This document shows positions 16,361 through 24,064 of a stretch of DNA of 64,000 bases, one piece after another; positions within the stretch are counted from its first letter, which is position 1; every line of letters begins with the position of its first letter. The notes beneath the pieces were generated by a model. That model was not told where the DNA came from. It made no database searches and saw only the letters and a list, made by a program, of their open reading frames with translations. Source of the stretch: Amycolatopsis rifamycinica (GTDB taxonomy: Bacteria > Actinomycetota > Actinomycetes > Mycobacteriales > Pseudonocardiaceae); assembly GCF_000695625.1 (NCBI RefSeq), contig NZ_JMQI01000021.1, positions 1 through 64,000 of the forward strand. Direction: 5' to 3'. The position numbers were made by a program, and so were the translations under genes.

Positions 16361-16858
16361 TTACAAGACCTGCACCGCGTCACCGACGTTCAGCCCGGTG
16401 AAGAACGCCGCCGCATCGCCGTCGGTCAAGTGGACGCAGCCGTGCGACGGCGCGTCGAGCGGCCCGGCGTGGAAGGCGATGCCGCCGGCGGCGAAGAACA
16501 CCGAGTTGGGCATGTCGGTGCCGTACTGGCTGCTGCGGTGCTCGCGGTCCTTCCACACGACGTGGAACGACCCGGCGGGCGTCGCCTGGTCGGGCGGTCC
16601 GAAGCCGGCCGGGACCGGGCCGCGGACCACCCGGCCGTCCCGCAGCAGCCAGGCCTGCCGCTGCGCCAGGCTCACGCAGGCACCGGTCGCGATGGCGCAC
16701 GGCGGCGCGGGCGGGGGCGTGGTCTTCGTCGTCGTCACCGGAGTGGTGGTCAGCGGCACCGGCTCGGCGATCGGGCTCGGTGTCGTCGTGCGCGGGGCCG
16801 CGCAGGCCCCCGTGACCAGCACCGCCCCCAGCAGGGTCACCACCCCGGTCCTGCGCAT
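16361..16858 (-). CDS. L,D-transpeptidase (YkuD) lipoprotein
   Basis: A 165-aa exported protein with a lipobox ending at Cys19 (LVTGAC), a Thr/Pro-rich linker (about 22-52) and a short YkuD domain. The catalytic motif is FHAGPLDAPSHGCVHL, with His130 and nucleophile Cys141. Such enzymes form 3-3 peptidoglycan cross-links or attach proteins to the wall. The domain is compact (about 105 aa). It acts on the outer face of the membrane. Confidence 0.9.
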   Translation of the reverse strand: MRRTGVVTLLGAVLVTGACAAPRTTTPSPIAEPVPLTTTPVTTTKTTPPPAPPCAIATGACVSLAQRQAWLLRDGRVVRGPVPAGFGPPDQATPAGSFHVVWKDREHRSSQYGTDMPNSVFFAAGGIAFHAGPLDAPSHGCVHLTDGDAAAFFTGLNVGDAVQVL

Positions 16859-17250
16859 CCGTCATCCCCTCGCCGAAAGCTCCGCCGGGGAGTAGTACGG
16901 GTGAACGGCCCCGGAGGTTGAGCGCGAGTGGGTTACCCCGGCCGGGCGACGCCGAATCGCTACTCCGGGGCACCGTCCCGCCCAGCGCCACGACGAGCCG
17001 AACGGCTCGCTCACCAGCGCGGTCAGGTCGGCTTCGGCGAGCGCGGTGTCCGGCACGGCCGGGGTGGTGACCACGGACCTGATGCCGAGCTTCCAGCACG
17101 GCGACCGGCACGCTGATGCCGGCACCAGCGTGCCGAGTGGCAGCAGGCGATGCCGAGGCAGGCAGCAAGGTGCGACGGAGGGAACAGCACTCACCGTCAC
17201 GGGCCGGTCGGGTTTGCCCGGCCTCACCCGTCTCGGGGATGATCCGCGGC
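16859..17250. other. 392-bp gap without a convincing gene
   Basis: Both strands have open frames here, but none shows a recognisable domain. A minus-strand frame at about 16930-17130 (VVTTPAVPDTALAEADLTALVSEPFGS) has protein-like composition and may be a decayed coding fragment. A 9-bp-arm stem-loop lies at 17106-17135. No promoter was identified with confidence. Confidence 0.5.
17106..17135. repeat. Stem-loop in intergenic gap
   Basis: CGGCACGCT (17106-17114) and AGCGTGCCG (17127-17135) are perfect 9-bp complementary arms around a 12-base loop that itself contains GCCGGC. No T-run follows, so its role is unknown. Confidence 0.55.
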
Positions 17251-17733
17251 GTGAGCAGCCAGAACGCGACCGGACGGCCCGCCCCGCCGGTGCTCGACGA
17301 CATCTCGCGGCAGATCATCGCGCAGCTTCGGGAGGACGGGCGGCGGGCGTACGCGACCATCGGCAAGGCGGTCGGCCTGTCCGAGGCGGCGGTCCGGCAG
17401 CGGGTGCAGCGGCTGGCCGACTCCGGCGTCATCCAGATCGTCGCCGTCTCCGATCCCCTGCGGGTCGGGCTGTTGCGGCAGGCGATGATCGCGATCACCG
17501 TCGACGGCCCGCTCGAGCCGGTCGGCGACGCACTGGCCGAAATGGACGAGATCGCGTACGTGATCCTCTGCGCCGGACGCTACGACCTGCTCTGCGAGGC
17601 CGTCTGCGCCGACGACGAGGCACTGCTCCAGCTGATCTCGACGCGGATCCGCGCGCTGCCCGGCGTCCGGCACGCAGAGGCGATGGTCTACCTCAAGCTG
17701 CGGAAACAGACGTACCAGTGGGGTACCCGCTGA
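17251..17733 (+). CDS. Lrp/AsnC-family regulator
   Basis: About 160 aa: an N-terminal winged helix (ISRQIIAQLREDGRRAYATI, then GKAVGLSEAAVRQRVQRL) and a C-terminal RAM/AsnC ligand-binding domain. It ends KLRKQTYQWGTR, which is typical of an actinobacterial Lrp group often found beside aminotransferase genes. No such partner is adjacent here. The start could be GTG 17251 or ATG 17239; the GTG gives the usual short N-terminus. Confidence 0.9.
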   Translation: MSSQNATGRPAPPVLDDISRQIIAQLREDGRRAYATIGKAVGLSEAAVRQRVQRLADSGVIQIVAVSDPLRVGLLRQAMIAITVDGPLEPVGDALAEMDEIAYVILCAGRYDLLCEAVCADDEALLQLISTRIRALPGVRHAEAMVYLKLRKQTYQWGTR

Positions 17734-17740
17734 CCGTGGC

Positions 17741-17753
17741 GTCCACTTTGGAC
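17741..17753. repeat. GTCCANNNTGGAC palindrome, copy 3
   Basis: GTCCACTTTGGAC, eight bases after the lrp stop; the only intergenic copy. Confidence 0.85.
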
Positions 17754-17989
17754 AAGCCTGCGGTGGCGCGGTGGGGTCGGCCTCCGGCCCCGCTGTCCAC
17801 GATACCGGGCGGCACCGACGATTCCGGTGCTCCGGCCGGGACCACTGACCCGATCGGGCGGGGAACCCGCGTTCCCGGACCCGGGGGCGCGTTCCTGAGT
17901 ACCGTGGATCGCGGGGGGACCGGGGGAGCGGCCGGTGACCGGCCCGCCCGCGTCCGCGCCGATCGGCCGCGCACCCGGGAGGAGAACCC

Positions 17990-19198
17990 ATGACCGCCAC
18001 GACCGACACCCCGCGTCTGCCGTTCCCGCGGCCGAACGTCCTGGAAATCGCCCCGCTGTTCGACGTGCTGCGCCGGCAGGGGCCGGTGGTGGCGGTGACG
18101 ACCCCGGCCGGGGACCCGGCCTGGCTGGTCACCGGGTTCGAGGAGGTCCGCGCCGTCTTCACCGATCCGCGGTTCGGGCGCTCGCACCCCGCGCCGGAGG
18201 AGGCGTCGGCCCTCTCGGACGCCGCCATCCTCAGCCGTCCGCAGGGGGACCACGAGTCCGAGCACGCCGACCACGCGCGGATGCGGCGCCTGCTCGTGCC
18301 CGCCTTCTCCGCCAACCGGATCCGGCGGCTCGCCGGGCACGTCCAGGAACTCGCCGACGGCTGCTTCGACGCCATGGAACGGGCTCGCGCCGGCGACGGC
18401 CCGGTCGACCTGCACGAACACCTTTCGTTCCCGCTTCCGGTGCTGGTCATCTGCGAACTGCTCGGCGTCCCGTACGAGGACCGCGAGACGTTCCGCGTGC
18501 TGTCGGACCGGATGGGGCGGATGGACATCGGCGGCGGCGCGGACGCCGCGCTCGACGAGTTCACCGCCTACATGAGCCGGCTCGCCGCGGCGAAGCGGCG
18601 GGATCCCGGCCAGGACGTCGTCTCCGACATGGTGCGGGCGCAGGCCGGGGACCCGTCGTTCGGCGACGACGATCTCGCCCGGCTCGCCGCCGGCCTGCTG
18701 TTCGCCGGGCACGAGACGACCTCCAACCGGATCGACCTCGGCGCGCTCTACCTGCTCACCGACCTCGCCCGCCGGGACGCGCTGGCCGCCGATCCCGAGG
18801 GGCGGGTGCACGGCGTCGTCGAGGAGATCCTGCGGCTGTCCGCCCCGAGCGGGCTCGGCATCCTGCGGTACGCCCACGACGACGTCGAGCTCGGCGGTGT
18901 GACCATCGCGCGCGGGGACGCGGTCGTGCTGTCGATCGCCGCGGCCAACCGGGACGAAAGCGTGTTCCCCGCCGCCGGGACGTTCGATCCGGAGCGGAAA
19001 CCGAACGCGCACGTCGCCTTCGCCTACGGCGGCTGGTTCTGCATCGGTGCCAGCCTGGCGCGCACCGAGCTGCGCGTCGTGTTCGGGTCGCTGTTCCGGC
19101 GGTTCCCCGGGCTGCGCTTGGCCGTCGGCGTGGATGAACTCCGGATCCGGACCAACCGTGTCACCGGGGGAGTGGACCGCGTGCCGGTCCTCTGGTAG
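17990..19198 (+). CDS. Cytochrome P450
   Basis: A 402-aa soluble bacterial P450. I-helix AGHETTS is at 239-245 and the K-helix ExxR at 279-282 (EEILR). The haem loop is [10 protein letters not shown] with ligand Cys351. That loop keeps F-x-x-G-x-x-x-C-x-G, but the usual His/Arg two residues before Cys is Trp. GGAGGAGA precedes the ATG. It is followed by an unknown gene and a LuxR gene on the same strand. No ferredoxin gene is adjacent. The 256 bp upstream (17734-17989) hold no gene, only a GTCCACTTTGGAC palindrome and GC-rich DNA. Confidence 0.95.
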   Translation: MTATTDTPRLPFPRPNVLEIAPLFDVLRRQGPVVAVTTPAGDPAWLVTGFEEVRAVFTDPRFGRSHPAPEEASALSDAAILSRPQGDHESEHADHARMRRLLVPAFSANRIRRLAGHVQELADGCFDAMERARAGDGPVDLHEHLSFPLPVLVICELLGVPYEDRETFRVLSDRMGRMDIGGGADAALDEFTAYMSRLAAAKRRDPGQDVVSDMVRAQAGDPSFGDDDLARLAAGLLFAGHETTSNRIDLGALYLLTDLARRDALAADPEGRVHGVVEEILRLSAPSGLGILRYAHDDVELGGVTIARGDAVVLSIAAANRDESVFPAAGTFDPERKPNAHVAFAYGGWFCIGASLARTELRVVFGSLFRRFPGLRLAVGVDELRIRTNRVTGGVDRVPVLW

Positions 19199-19229
19199 AC
19201 CAACGGCGGTCGTGAGCGGAGGAAAAGAC

Positions 19230-19619
19230 GTGACGTTGTGGGACAAGCTCGGGATGGACGACAAGCTCGTCAAGGTGCTGACGGAGATCCCGCCGGGTCC
19301 CGACGCCTCGGAGTTCGGCCGGGCCTACGTCACCATCCACCAGCTGGCGGTCGAGCTGGACCAGCGGTTTCCCGAGGTGCGCAAGCAGCTGGACGTGCCG
19401 CTGGGCGGCGGCGCGACCCGGCACGCCGGTCTCGTCGAACTGCTCGGCAAGGAACTGGTGGACAAGATCAAGCGCTACGGCGACGTCTACCCGATCGAAG
19501 CCGCGCAGCTTTCGTCGGTGCGGTTCCGCGAGGTGCGGCTGCGCGGCCCGGGCGGCCGTGACCTGGTCGGGGCGTCGAAGACCGACCTGCCGTTGATCCG
19601 CCTACGGCCCAAGGACTGA
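19230..19619 (+). CDS. Unknown protein between P450 and LuxR
   Basis: A 129-aa soluble protein starting VTLWDKLGMDDKLV, with a helical first half and a beta-rich C-terminus (SVRFREVRLRGPGGRDLVG). GGAGG nine bases upstream fixes the GTG start. It lies 31 bp after the P450 gene and 4 bp before the LuxR gene, so the three are probably one operon. I do not recognise the family. Confidence 0.7.
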   Translation: MTLWDKLGMDDKLVKVLTEIPPGPDASEFGRAYVTIHQLAVELDQRFPEVRKQLDVPLGGGATRHAGLVELLGKELVDKIKRYGDVYPIEAAQLSSVRFREVRLRGPGGRDLVGASKTDLPLIRLRPKD

Positions 19620-19623
19620 CGCG

Positions 19624-20277
19624 GTGCTCGCACCGCCGCCGGTCCGGGTCCTCCTGGCCGAGCGCGACCCGGCGGTGCGAGCCCGCCTGAGCGCGATCCT
19701 CGGGGAAGCGGACGGCATCGAGCTCGTCGGCGCGGTCCCCGACGCGACGGCGGCGCGGGTGACGCTGCGCCGCCGGCTGCCGGACGTGGTGCTGCTGGAC
19801 CTGCGCCTGGACCCGCCGGACGCGTCGGCCCGGCGCCCGGCGGTGGTGGCGCTGGCGACGTTCGACTCGGACACGGGCATCCTGCGCGCCCTCCGCGACG
19901 GCGCGGCGGGGTTCGTGCTGCGGTCGGCCCGGCCGCGGGACCTGATCAAGGTGGTCCGCCTGGCCGCGGACGGCCACGTGGTGCTGTCGCCGGACGCCTC
20001 CCGCCGGCTGGTGTCGGCGGCGACCCGGTTGTCCGGCCCCCGCGACGAGCGGCTGGCGGCGGTGGACCGGTTGACGGCCCGCGAGACGGAGGTGCTGGCG
20101 GCGGTGGGCGCGGCGCTGACGAACGCGGAGATCGCCGAGCGGCTGGACCTGCCGGAGCCGGTGGTGCGGGAGTGCGTGGCCCGGGTGGTGCGGAAGCTGG
20201 GGTGTGCGCACCGGACGGGCGCGGGGTTGCTGGCCTACGAGCGCGGGCTGTGTCGCCCGGGGAGTGGCGCGGGCTGA
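19624..20277 (+). CDS. NarL/LuxR-type response regulator with degenerate receiver
   Basis: A 217-aa protein with receiver domain (about 6-120) and LuxR helix-turn-helix (about 148-207, LTARETEVLAAVGAALTNAEIAERL in two parts). The phospho-acceptor region VVLLDLRLD is present. However the acidic pair is E-R (LLAERD), the switch Thr is Ala (LATFD) and the conserved Lys is Arg (FVLRSA). It may therefore act without phosphorylation. There is no adjacent histidine kinase. It starts with GTG, 4 bp after the upstream gene. Its last codons run into a tandem repeat tract. Confidence 0.9.
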   Translation: MLAPPPVRVLLAERDPAVRARLSAILGEADGIELVGAVPDATAARVTLRRRLPDVVLLDLRLDPPDASARRPAVVALATFDSDTGILRALRDGAAGFVLRSARPRDLIKVVRLAADGHVVLSPDASRRLVSAATRLSGPRDERLAAVDRLTARETEVLAAVGAALTNAEIAERLDLPEPVVRECVARVVRKLGCAHRTGAGLLAYERGLCRPGSGAG

Positions 20278-20530
20278 GGGTGACGGGCGCCGCTTCGAGC
20301 CGGAGTGGTGGCGCGGACCGAGGGTGATGGGCCGCCGGTTCGAGCCCGGAGTGGTGGCGCGGGCTGAGGGTGATGGGCTGCCGGTTCGAGCCCGGAGTGG
20401 TGGCGCGGGCTGAGGGTGATGGGCCGCCGGTTCGAGCCCGGAGCGGTAGCGCGGACCGACGCTGACGGGCGCCGCTTCGAGGCGAAGCCGTGCGCGGACC
20501 GACGCTGACGGGCGCCGCTTCGAGCCCGGG
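20261..20530 (+). repeat. Tandem repeat tract, 41-46 bp units
   Basis: About six imperfect copies of a unit running GGAGTGGTGGCGCGG, then CTGAGGGTGATGGGC, then CGCCGGTTCGAGCCC. Unit starts are near 20261, 20302, 20348, 20394, 20440 and 20481. The first begins inside the last codons of the LuxR gene. The final two copies are shortened and diverged (GACCGACGCTGACGGGCGCC). The tract separates two convergent genes and has no coding signal. Confidence 0.9.
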
Positions 20531-20564
20531 CCGGTGGCGCGGACAGCCGTGTCCGCGCCACCGG
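20531..20564. terminator. Perfect 15-bp stem terminator
   Basis: CCGGTGGCGCGGACA pairs perfectly with TGTCCGCGCCACCGG around tetraloop GCCG. It sits six bases from the stop of the convergent S53 protease gene and just past the repeat tract, so it could stop transcription from either side. Confidence 0.8.
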
Positions 20565-20569
20565 TTCCC

Positions 20570-21736
20570 TCAGAAGCCCGCCAGGCCGTTCGGCACCCCG
20601 GTGCCCGTCGGTGCGTCGTAGCCCGGCCCCGCGACGCACAGGTAGTCGCCGCCGCACTTCTTGCCGCCGCCCGCCGGGTCGTTGCTGCCCGTGGTCACGT
20701 CGGTGAACGCGCTCGCGTTCGCGTACACGCTGGCCGGCTGGGTGGTTCCCGCGTGCCCCGACCGGCCGATCAGGCCCGCGACGAACGGCGCCGACGCGCT
20801 CGTGCCGCTGACCGGGAGCCAGCCGCCCGCGTCCGTCGCGTGGATCGCGATGTCCTCGGCCGCCGCCGCCACGTCCGCGACCGTCCGCTTGCCACAGTGG
20901 GTGTCCTGCTGCCACTTCGGCTTCGCGATGTACGCCGAACAGCCGCTGCCGCCGTAGGTCCAGGCCTGTTCGGCCCAGCCGCGCGGGGAGTCCGGGTCGC
21001 GGGCCAGCGACGTCCCGCCGACCGCGATCGTCGACGCCAGGACGGCCGGATAGCTCGCCGCCGTGAAGCCGCTGTCGCCGGAGGAAGCCACCACCGTCAC
21101 GCCCGGGTGCCGGTAGTGGCTCGCGTACGCCAGCGGCGCGCCCCCTTCCCGGGCGCCGTAGCTGTTCGACACGACCTTCGCGCCCAGCCGCGCCGCCGTG
21201 TCTTCCGTCTCCGCCAGGTCGGCGAACCCGGGCGAGTTGCCCTCCACGACCAGGAGCCGGCACGACGGGCACGCCGCCGAGACCATCGACACGTCCAATG
21301 TGGACTCGACGGACCACCCGAAGTCTGCCGCCGGCAGCGGCGCCGCGGCGCCCTGCTGGTTCACCTTGCGAAAGCAGCCGTTGGCCGTCGTGCAGGGCGG
21401 CAGGCCGTACTGCGCCCGGTACGTGGCCAGGTCGGCCTCCAGGTTCGGCGCGTCGTAGGCGATCGAGATGCCGACGACGGTGTCCGGTCCGGCCGCGGCG
21501 GGCAGCCGGTAGGCCGACGCCAGGTCGTCGGCGCCCCAGCCGGCCGGGCCGGCGGCCGAGACGCGGGCCGAGCCGGGGGTGTAGGTGGTGAGGCAGCGCA
21601 GCACGCCCGGCCGTTCGGGGCACGCCGCCCGCGGCGCGGGTGCCGCGCTCGCGGCCGGTGTGGCGAACCCGGCGGCCACCACCGCGGCGGCCAGCACGCC
21701 CAGCCCTCTTCTGTTCACTGTGGACAGTCCCCTCAT
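20570..21736 (-). CDS. Secreted sedolisin-type S53 serine protease without prodomain
   Basis: A 388-aa exported protease with an N-terminal signal peptide (about 1-32). The S53 catalytic set is intact: Glu144 and Asp148 (VESTLDVS), oxyanion Asp221 (SSGDSG) and nucleophile Ser313 (SGTSASAP). C-terminal calcium-site residues (FTDVTTGSND) are present. Family members usually have a prodomain of about 170-190 aa; here only about 40 residues separate the signal from the catalytic fold. The ATG overlaps the stop of the upstream exoprotein gene (ATGA), so the two are co-translated. Confidence 0.92.
   Translation of the reverse strand: MRGLSTVNRRGLGVLAAAVVAAGFATPAASAAPAPRAACPERPGVLRCLTTYTPGSARVSAAGPAGWGADDLASAYRLPAAAGPDTVVGISIAYDAPNLEADLATYRAQYGLPPCTTANGCFRKVNQQGAAAPLPAADFGWSVESTLDVSMVSAACPSCRLLVVEGNSPGFADLAETEDTAARLGAKVVSNSYGAREGGAPLAYASHYRHPGVTVVASSGDSGFTAASYPAVLASTIAVGGTSLARDPDSPRGWAEQAWTYGGSGCSAYIAKPKWQQDTHCGKRTVADVAAAAEDIAIHATDAGGWLPVSGTSASAPFVAGLIGRSGHAGTTQPASVYANASAFTDVTTGSNDPAGGGKKCGGDYLCVAGPGYDAPTGTGVPNGLAGF
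21293..21305. repeat. GTCCANNNTGGAC palindrome, copy 4
   Basis: GTCCAATGTGGAC inside the S53 protease gene. Confidence 0.85.
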
Positions 21737-23874
21737 GACGTGTAGACGTGGTAGGCGGCGGTGATCGTCTCGGCGATCGTCGCCCCGGCGGCGTCGGAAG
21801 CCGTGACGCGCAGGGAGACGTCCGTGCCGCCGAACGACTCCGTGGCCGCGGCGAAGTCCGCGTGGAACACGCCGTTGCCGCGGGCGGTCACGGTCGCGTC
21901 CTGCCAGGTCGTGCCGTCGGTCGAGTACTGCACGGTCGCCGCCGTCACCGGCGAAACGGCACTCTGCTGCAGGTGCCCGACCGTCAGGTCCATGCCCTGC
22001 GGGCCGGACACCGTCGACCCGTCCGGCCGCAGCCCCCCGACGGCGTACTTCAGCGTCAGCAGCGGTTCGACCGCACACTGCCGGTCGGGCCCGCCGTCCC
22101 CGCGGGCGCAGTACAACGTCGGGGGCAGGGTCGAGCCTTCGACGTGCCGGGACGGCCACGTCCACTCCGTGTGGGTCGCGGTGCTCTGCCGGTACATCGG
22201 CCCGGTGCGTCCGGCGTCGATCGTGAGCCCCAGCGTCGACGGGCCGGGCGCGACCTCCCGCTCGAAGCCGGCCGCGACGGCCCCCCGCGGCTCGCCTTCG
22301 GCCAGGGTCGTGCCGTCCTGGGTGAACCGGTAGTGCCCGGTGATCGTGTCCCGGGACTCGCCGTAGAACCCGAAACCGGTGTGGCCCGGCTGGTTGTCGC
22401 TGAACGGCGTGATCGAGAACCGCAGCAGATCACCCGCCCGCGTCGCACCCGGCAGCGTGTACGCCCGGCCGTCGGTCAGCGGCAGCAGCGCCACCTCGCC
22501 CGCCGGGTGCAGCGGGAAGCGGTTCCAGTCCTCGGTGACCGACGAGCCGCCCTGGTAGGTGTGGAACGGCTCGCGCTGGCCGCCGGCCCAGCCGGGGAAC
22601 GGCCCGGGCAGCACGTACTTCGAGAACCCGCCGAACCACCCCAGGTCCGGCGACGCCGAGACGTACTCGGTCTGCCTCCGGGGCAGCGGGAGCGGGTGCG
22701 CCGGCCGGCCGCTGACGTCCTCGAAGGTGAACATCCCGCTGCGCTGGCGCAGGCCGAGCGAGGAGTACTCGCTGAAGTAGGTGGCGTCGACCGCGGCGAT
22801 GTCCTTCGCCGTGATCACGTACCGCTGCTGCGGAATCACGCCGATGCTCGCCTTCTGCAGCACGTATTCGTACGGCGTGCCGGGCCCGGGCGGGGACACG
22901 AGCCTGCTGTACGGGTAGGTCTGCAGCGCCCCGGTGCGCACCGGCACGGCCGTCGGCGACACCGAGATCGGCACGCCGGGCCCGGCGTCGAAGTCGACGA
23001 GCAGGGCCGGCCCGGTCCTGGCGGCCCGGCGGAACAGGAAGCCGGTGTCGTCGAGCAGCGCGGGGCGCGGCGTCACCCAGGTCACCTTGCTGGACGCCCG
23101 TTTCGCGTCGACGCGGACGGTCGCGTCCGCGTGCACCGCGAACTCCGGCTGCGCGCTGAACCGCAGTTCGGTCGGGTTGCCGTCGGCGTCGGTCGTCCAG
23201 AACACGCCGAGCGCGCTGTAGTTGCCGTCCGGCACGCTGAACTTGGCCGTGCCGCCGAAGAAGTAGTTGAAGTTCTCGTCGGCGGCGAGGGCGTCGCCGT
23301 CGTCGGTGTTGTAGAGGAACGCGATGCCGGTGTCGGCGGGCTTGCCCACGATGTCCGTGGCGTCGACGGAGACCGTCCGCATCACCGACCGCGGCCGGGC
23401 GGCCTGCCGCTGCGGCGCGCCGGCGAGGGCGTACCGCACGCCGTCGGCGAACAGCCCCCGGCCACCGAACCGGCCGCGCGCGCTGTCTTCTTCGAACTGC
23501 TTCGCCAGCGCGGCGCCGAACGTGGCGGTGTCCACCGGCGCCCGGCCGCCGGCCAGCAACGCCTTGACGTCGAACAGGCTCAGGTCGAGCCCGCGCCCGA
23601 GGTAGGGCAGCGCGGTGCCGGGCACCTCGTAGTCCCGGCCGCCGAGCCGCAGGTGCACCAGCGCCCGCGCCATGCCCTTCGCCGCGGCCGGCCGCACCTC
23701 GAACGTGTCCCGGCCGTCCGGTGCGGTCCGGACGGTCACCTGGTCCCCGGTGACGAGGGTGACGGTCGACGACGGTTCCGCGGCGACCGCGGCTGTCGCG
23801 GACGGCGGGGCGAGCCCGGCCACGCCCGCCGAACCGGCGAGCAGGACCGCGAACACCGAAAATGTTCTTCGCAC
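21733..23874 (-). CDS. Exported protein with S8-protease flanking domains but no protease domain
   Basis: A 713-aa exported protein with a signal peptide (about 1-30, VFAVLLAGSAGVAGLAPPSA). Its N-terminus (VTLVTGDQVTVR to GRGLDLSLFDVKALLAGG) resembles the propeptide region of large actinobacterial S8 proteases. Its C-terminus (VQYSTDGTTWQDATVTARGN to VSLRVTASDAAGATI) resembles their C-terminal beta domain. No subtilisin Asp/His/Ser motifs were found between them. It is translationally coupled to the S53 protease, which lacks a normal prodomain. It may act as its chaperone, inhibitor or substrate-binding partner, which is an inference. The GTG start is supported by GGAGGTG. Confidence 0.8.
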   Translation of the reverse strand: MRRTFSVFAVLLAGSAGVAGLAPPSATAAVAAEPSSTVTLVTGDQVTVRTAPDGRDTFEVRPAAAKGMARALVHLRLGGRDYEVPGTALPYLGRGLDLSLFDVKALLAGGRAPVDTATFGAALAKQFEEDSARGRFGGRGLFADGVRYALAGAPQRQAARPRSVMRTVSVDATDIVGKPADTGIAFLYNTDDGDALAADENFNYFFGGTAKFSVPDGNYSALGVFWTTDADGNPTELRFSAQPEFAVHADATVRVDAKRASSKVTWVTPRPALLDDTGFLFRRAARTGPALLVDFDAGPGVPISVSPTAVPVRTGALQTYPYSRLVSPPGPGTPYEYVLQKASIGVIPQQRYVITAKDIAAVDATYFSEYSSLGLRQRSGMFTFEDVSGRPAHPLPLPRRQTEYVSASPDLGWFGGFSKYVLPGPFPGWAGGQREPFHTYQGGSSVTEDWNRFPLHPAGEVALLPLTDGRAYTLPGATRAGDLLRFSITPFSDNQPGHTGFGFYGESRDTITGHYRFTQDGTTLAEGEPRGAVAAGFEREVAPGPSTLGLTIDAGRTGPMYRQSTATHTEWTWPSRHVEGSTLPPTLYCARGDGGPDRQCAVEPLLTLKYAVGGLRPDGSTVSGPQGMDLTVGHLQQSAVSPVTAATVQYSTDGTTWQDATVTARGNGVFHADFAAATESFGGTDVSLRVTASDAAGATIAETITAAYHVYTS

Positions 23875-23886
23875 TGGCACCTCCGT

Positions 23887-23904
23887 GTGGTGATCGATCA
23901 CCAC
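23887..23904. promoter_or_regulatory. 18-bp perfect palindrome before the exoprotein/protease operon
   Basis: GTGGTGATCGATCACCAC is a perfect palindrome immediately upstream of the GGAGGTG ribosome-binding site (13 bases before the GTG). It is a good candidate operator for a dimeric repressor controlling the secreted protease operon. Confidence 0.6.
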
Positions 23905-24064
23905 TACCGACGAGCCAGCCGCCCGGACCGTTGAGCCCGGGTTCTCGATCTTTCGCGAATTACCCCGACCGGTCCAACAACGGACAGTCAGCGCCGCGCC
24001 TGGTCGAAGGCTCGCGGTCACGAAGACGATCTCGCCGTGTTCCCGCCGGGTGACTTCCCGGTGG

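Noticed and set aside
16862..17227. Minus-strand gene upstream of the L,D-transpeptidase
   Set aside because: The frame has no recognisable domain, an Arg/Pro/Cys-rich start and no clear ribosome-binding site. I left it as a possible decayed fragment.
17990..20277. Secondary-metabolite cluster around the P450
   Set aside because: No polyketide synthase, NRPS, terpene synthase or tailoring partner is nearby.
20300..20460. tRNA genes suggested by GGTTCGAGCCC T-arm-like loops
   Set aside because: No acceptor stem, D-arm or anticodon arm can be built around them; they recur only as part of the tandem repeat.
20261..20530. CRISPR array
   Set aside because: The units are contiguous with no unique spacers, the repeat is imperfect, and there are no cas genes in the window.
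21748..23934. Long antisense open frames (here and at 27073-28941, 17-1483, 33303-35093 and others)
   Set aside because: They lie opposite strongly supported genes, have Arg/Pro/Gly-rich low-complexity composition and no domain motifs. Such frames are expected in DNA with very high third-position GC.
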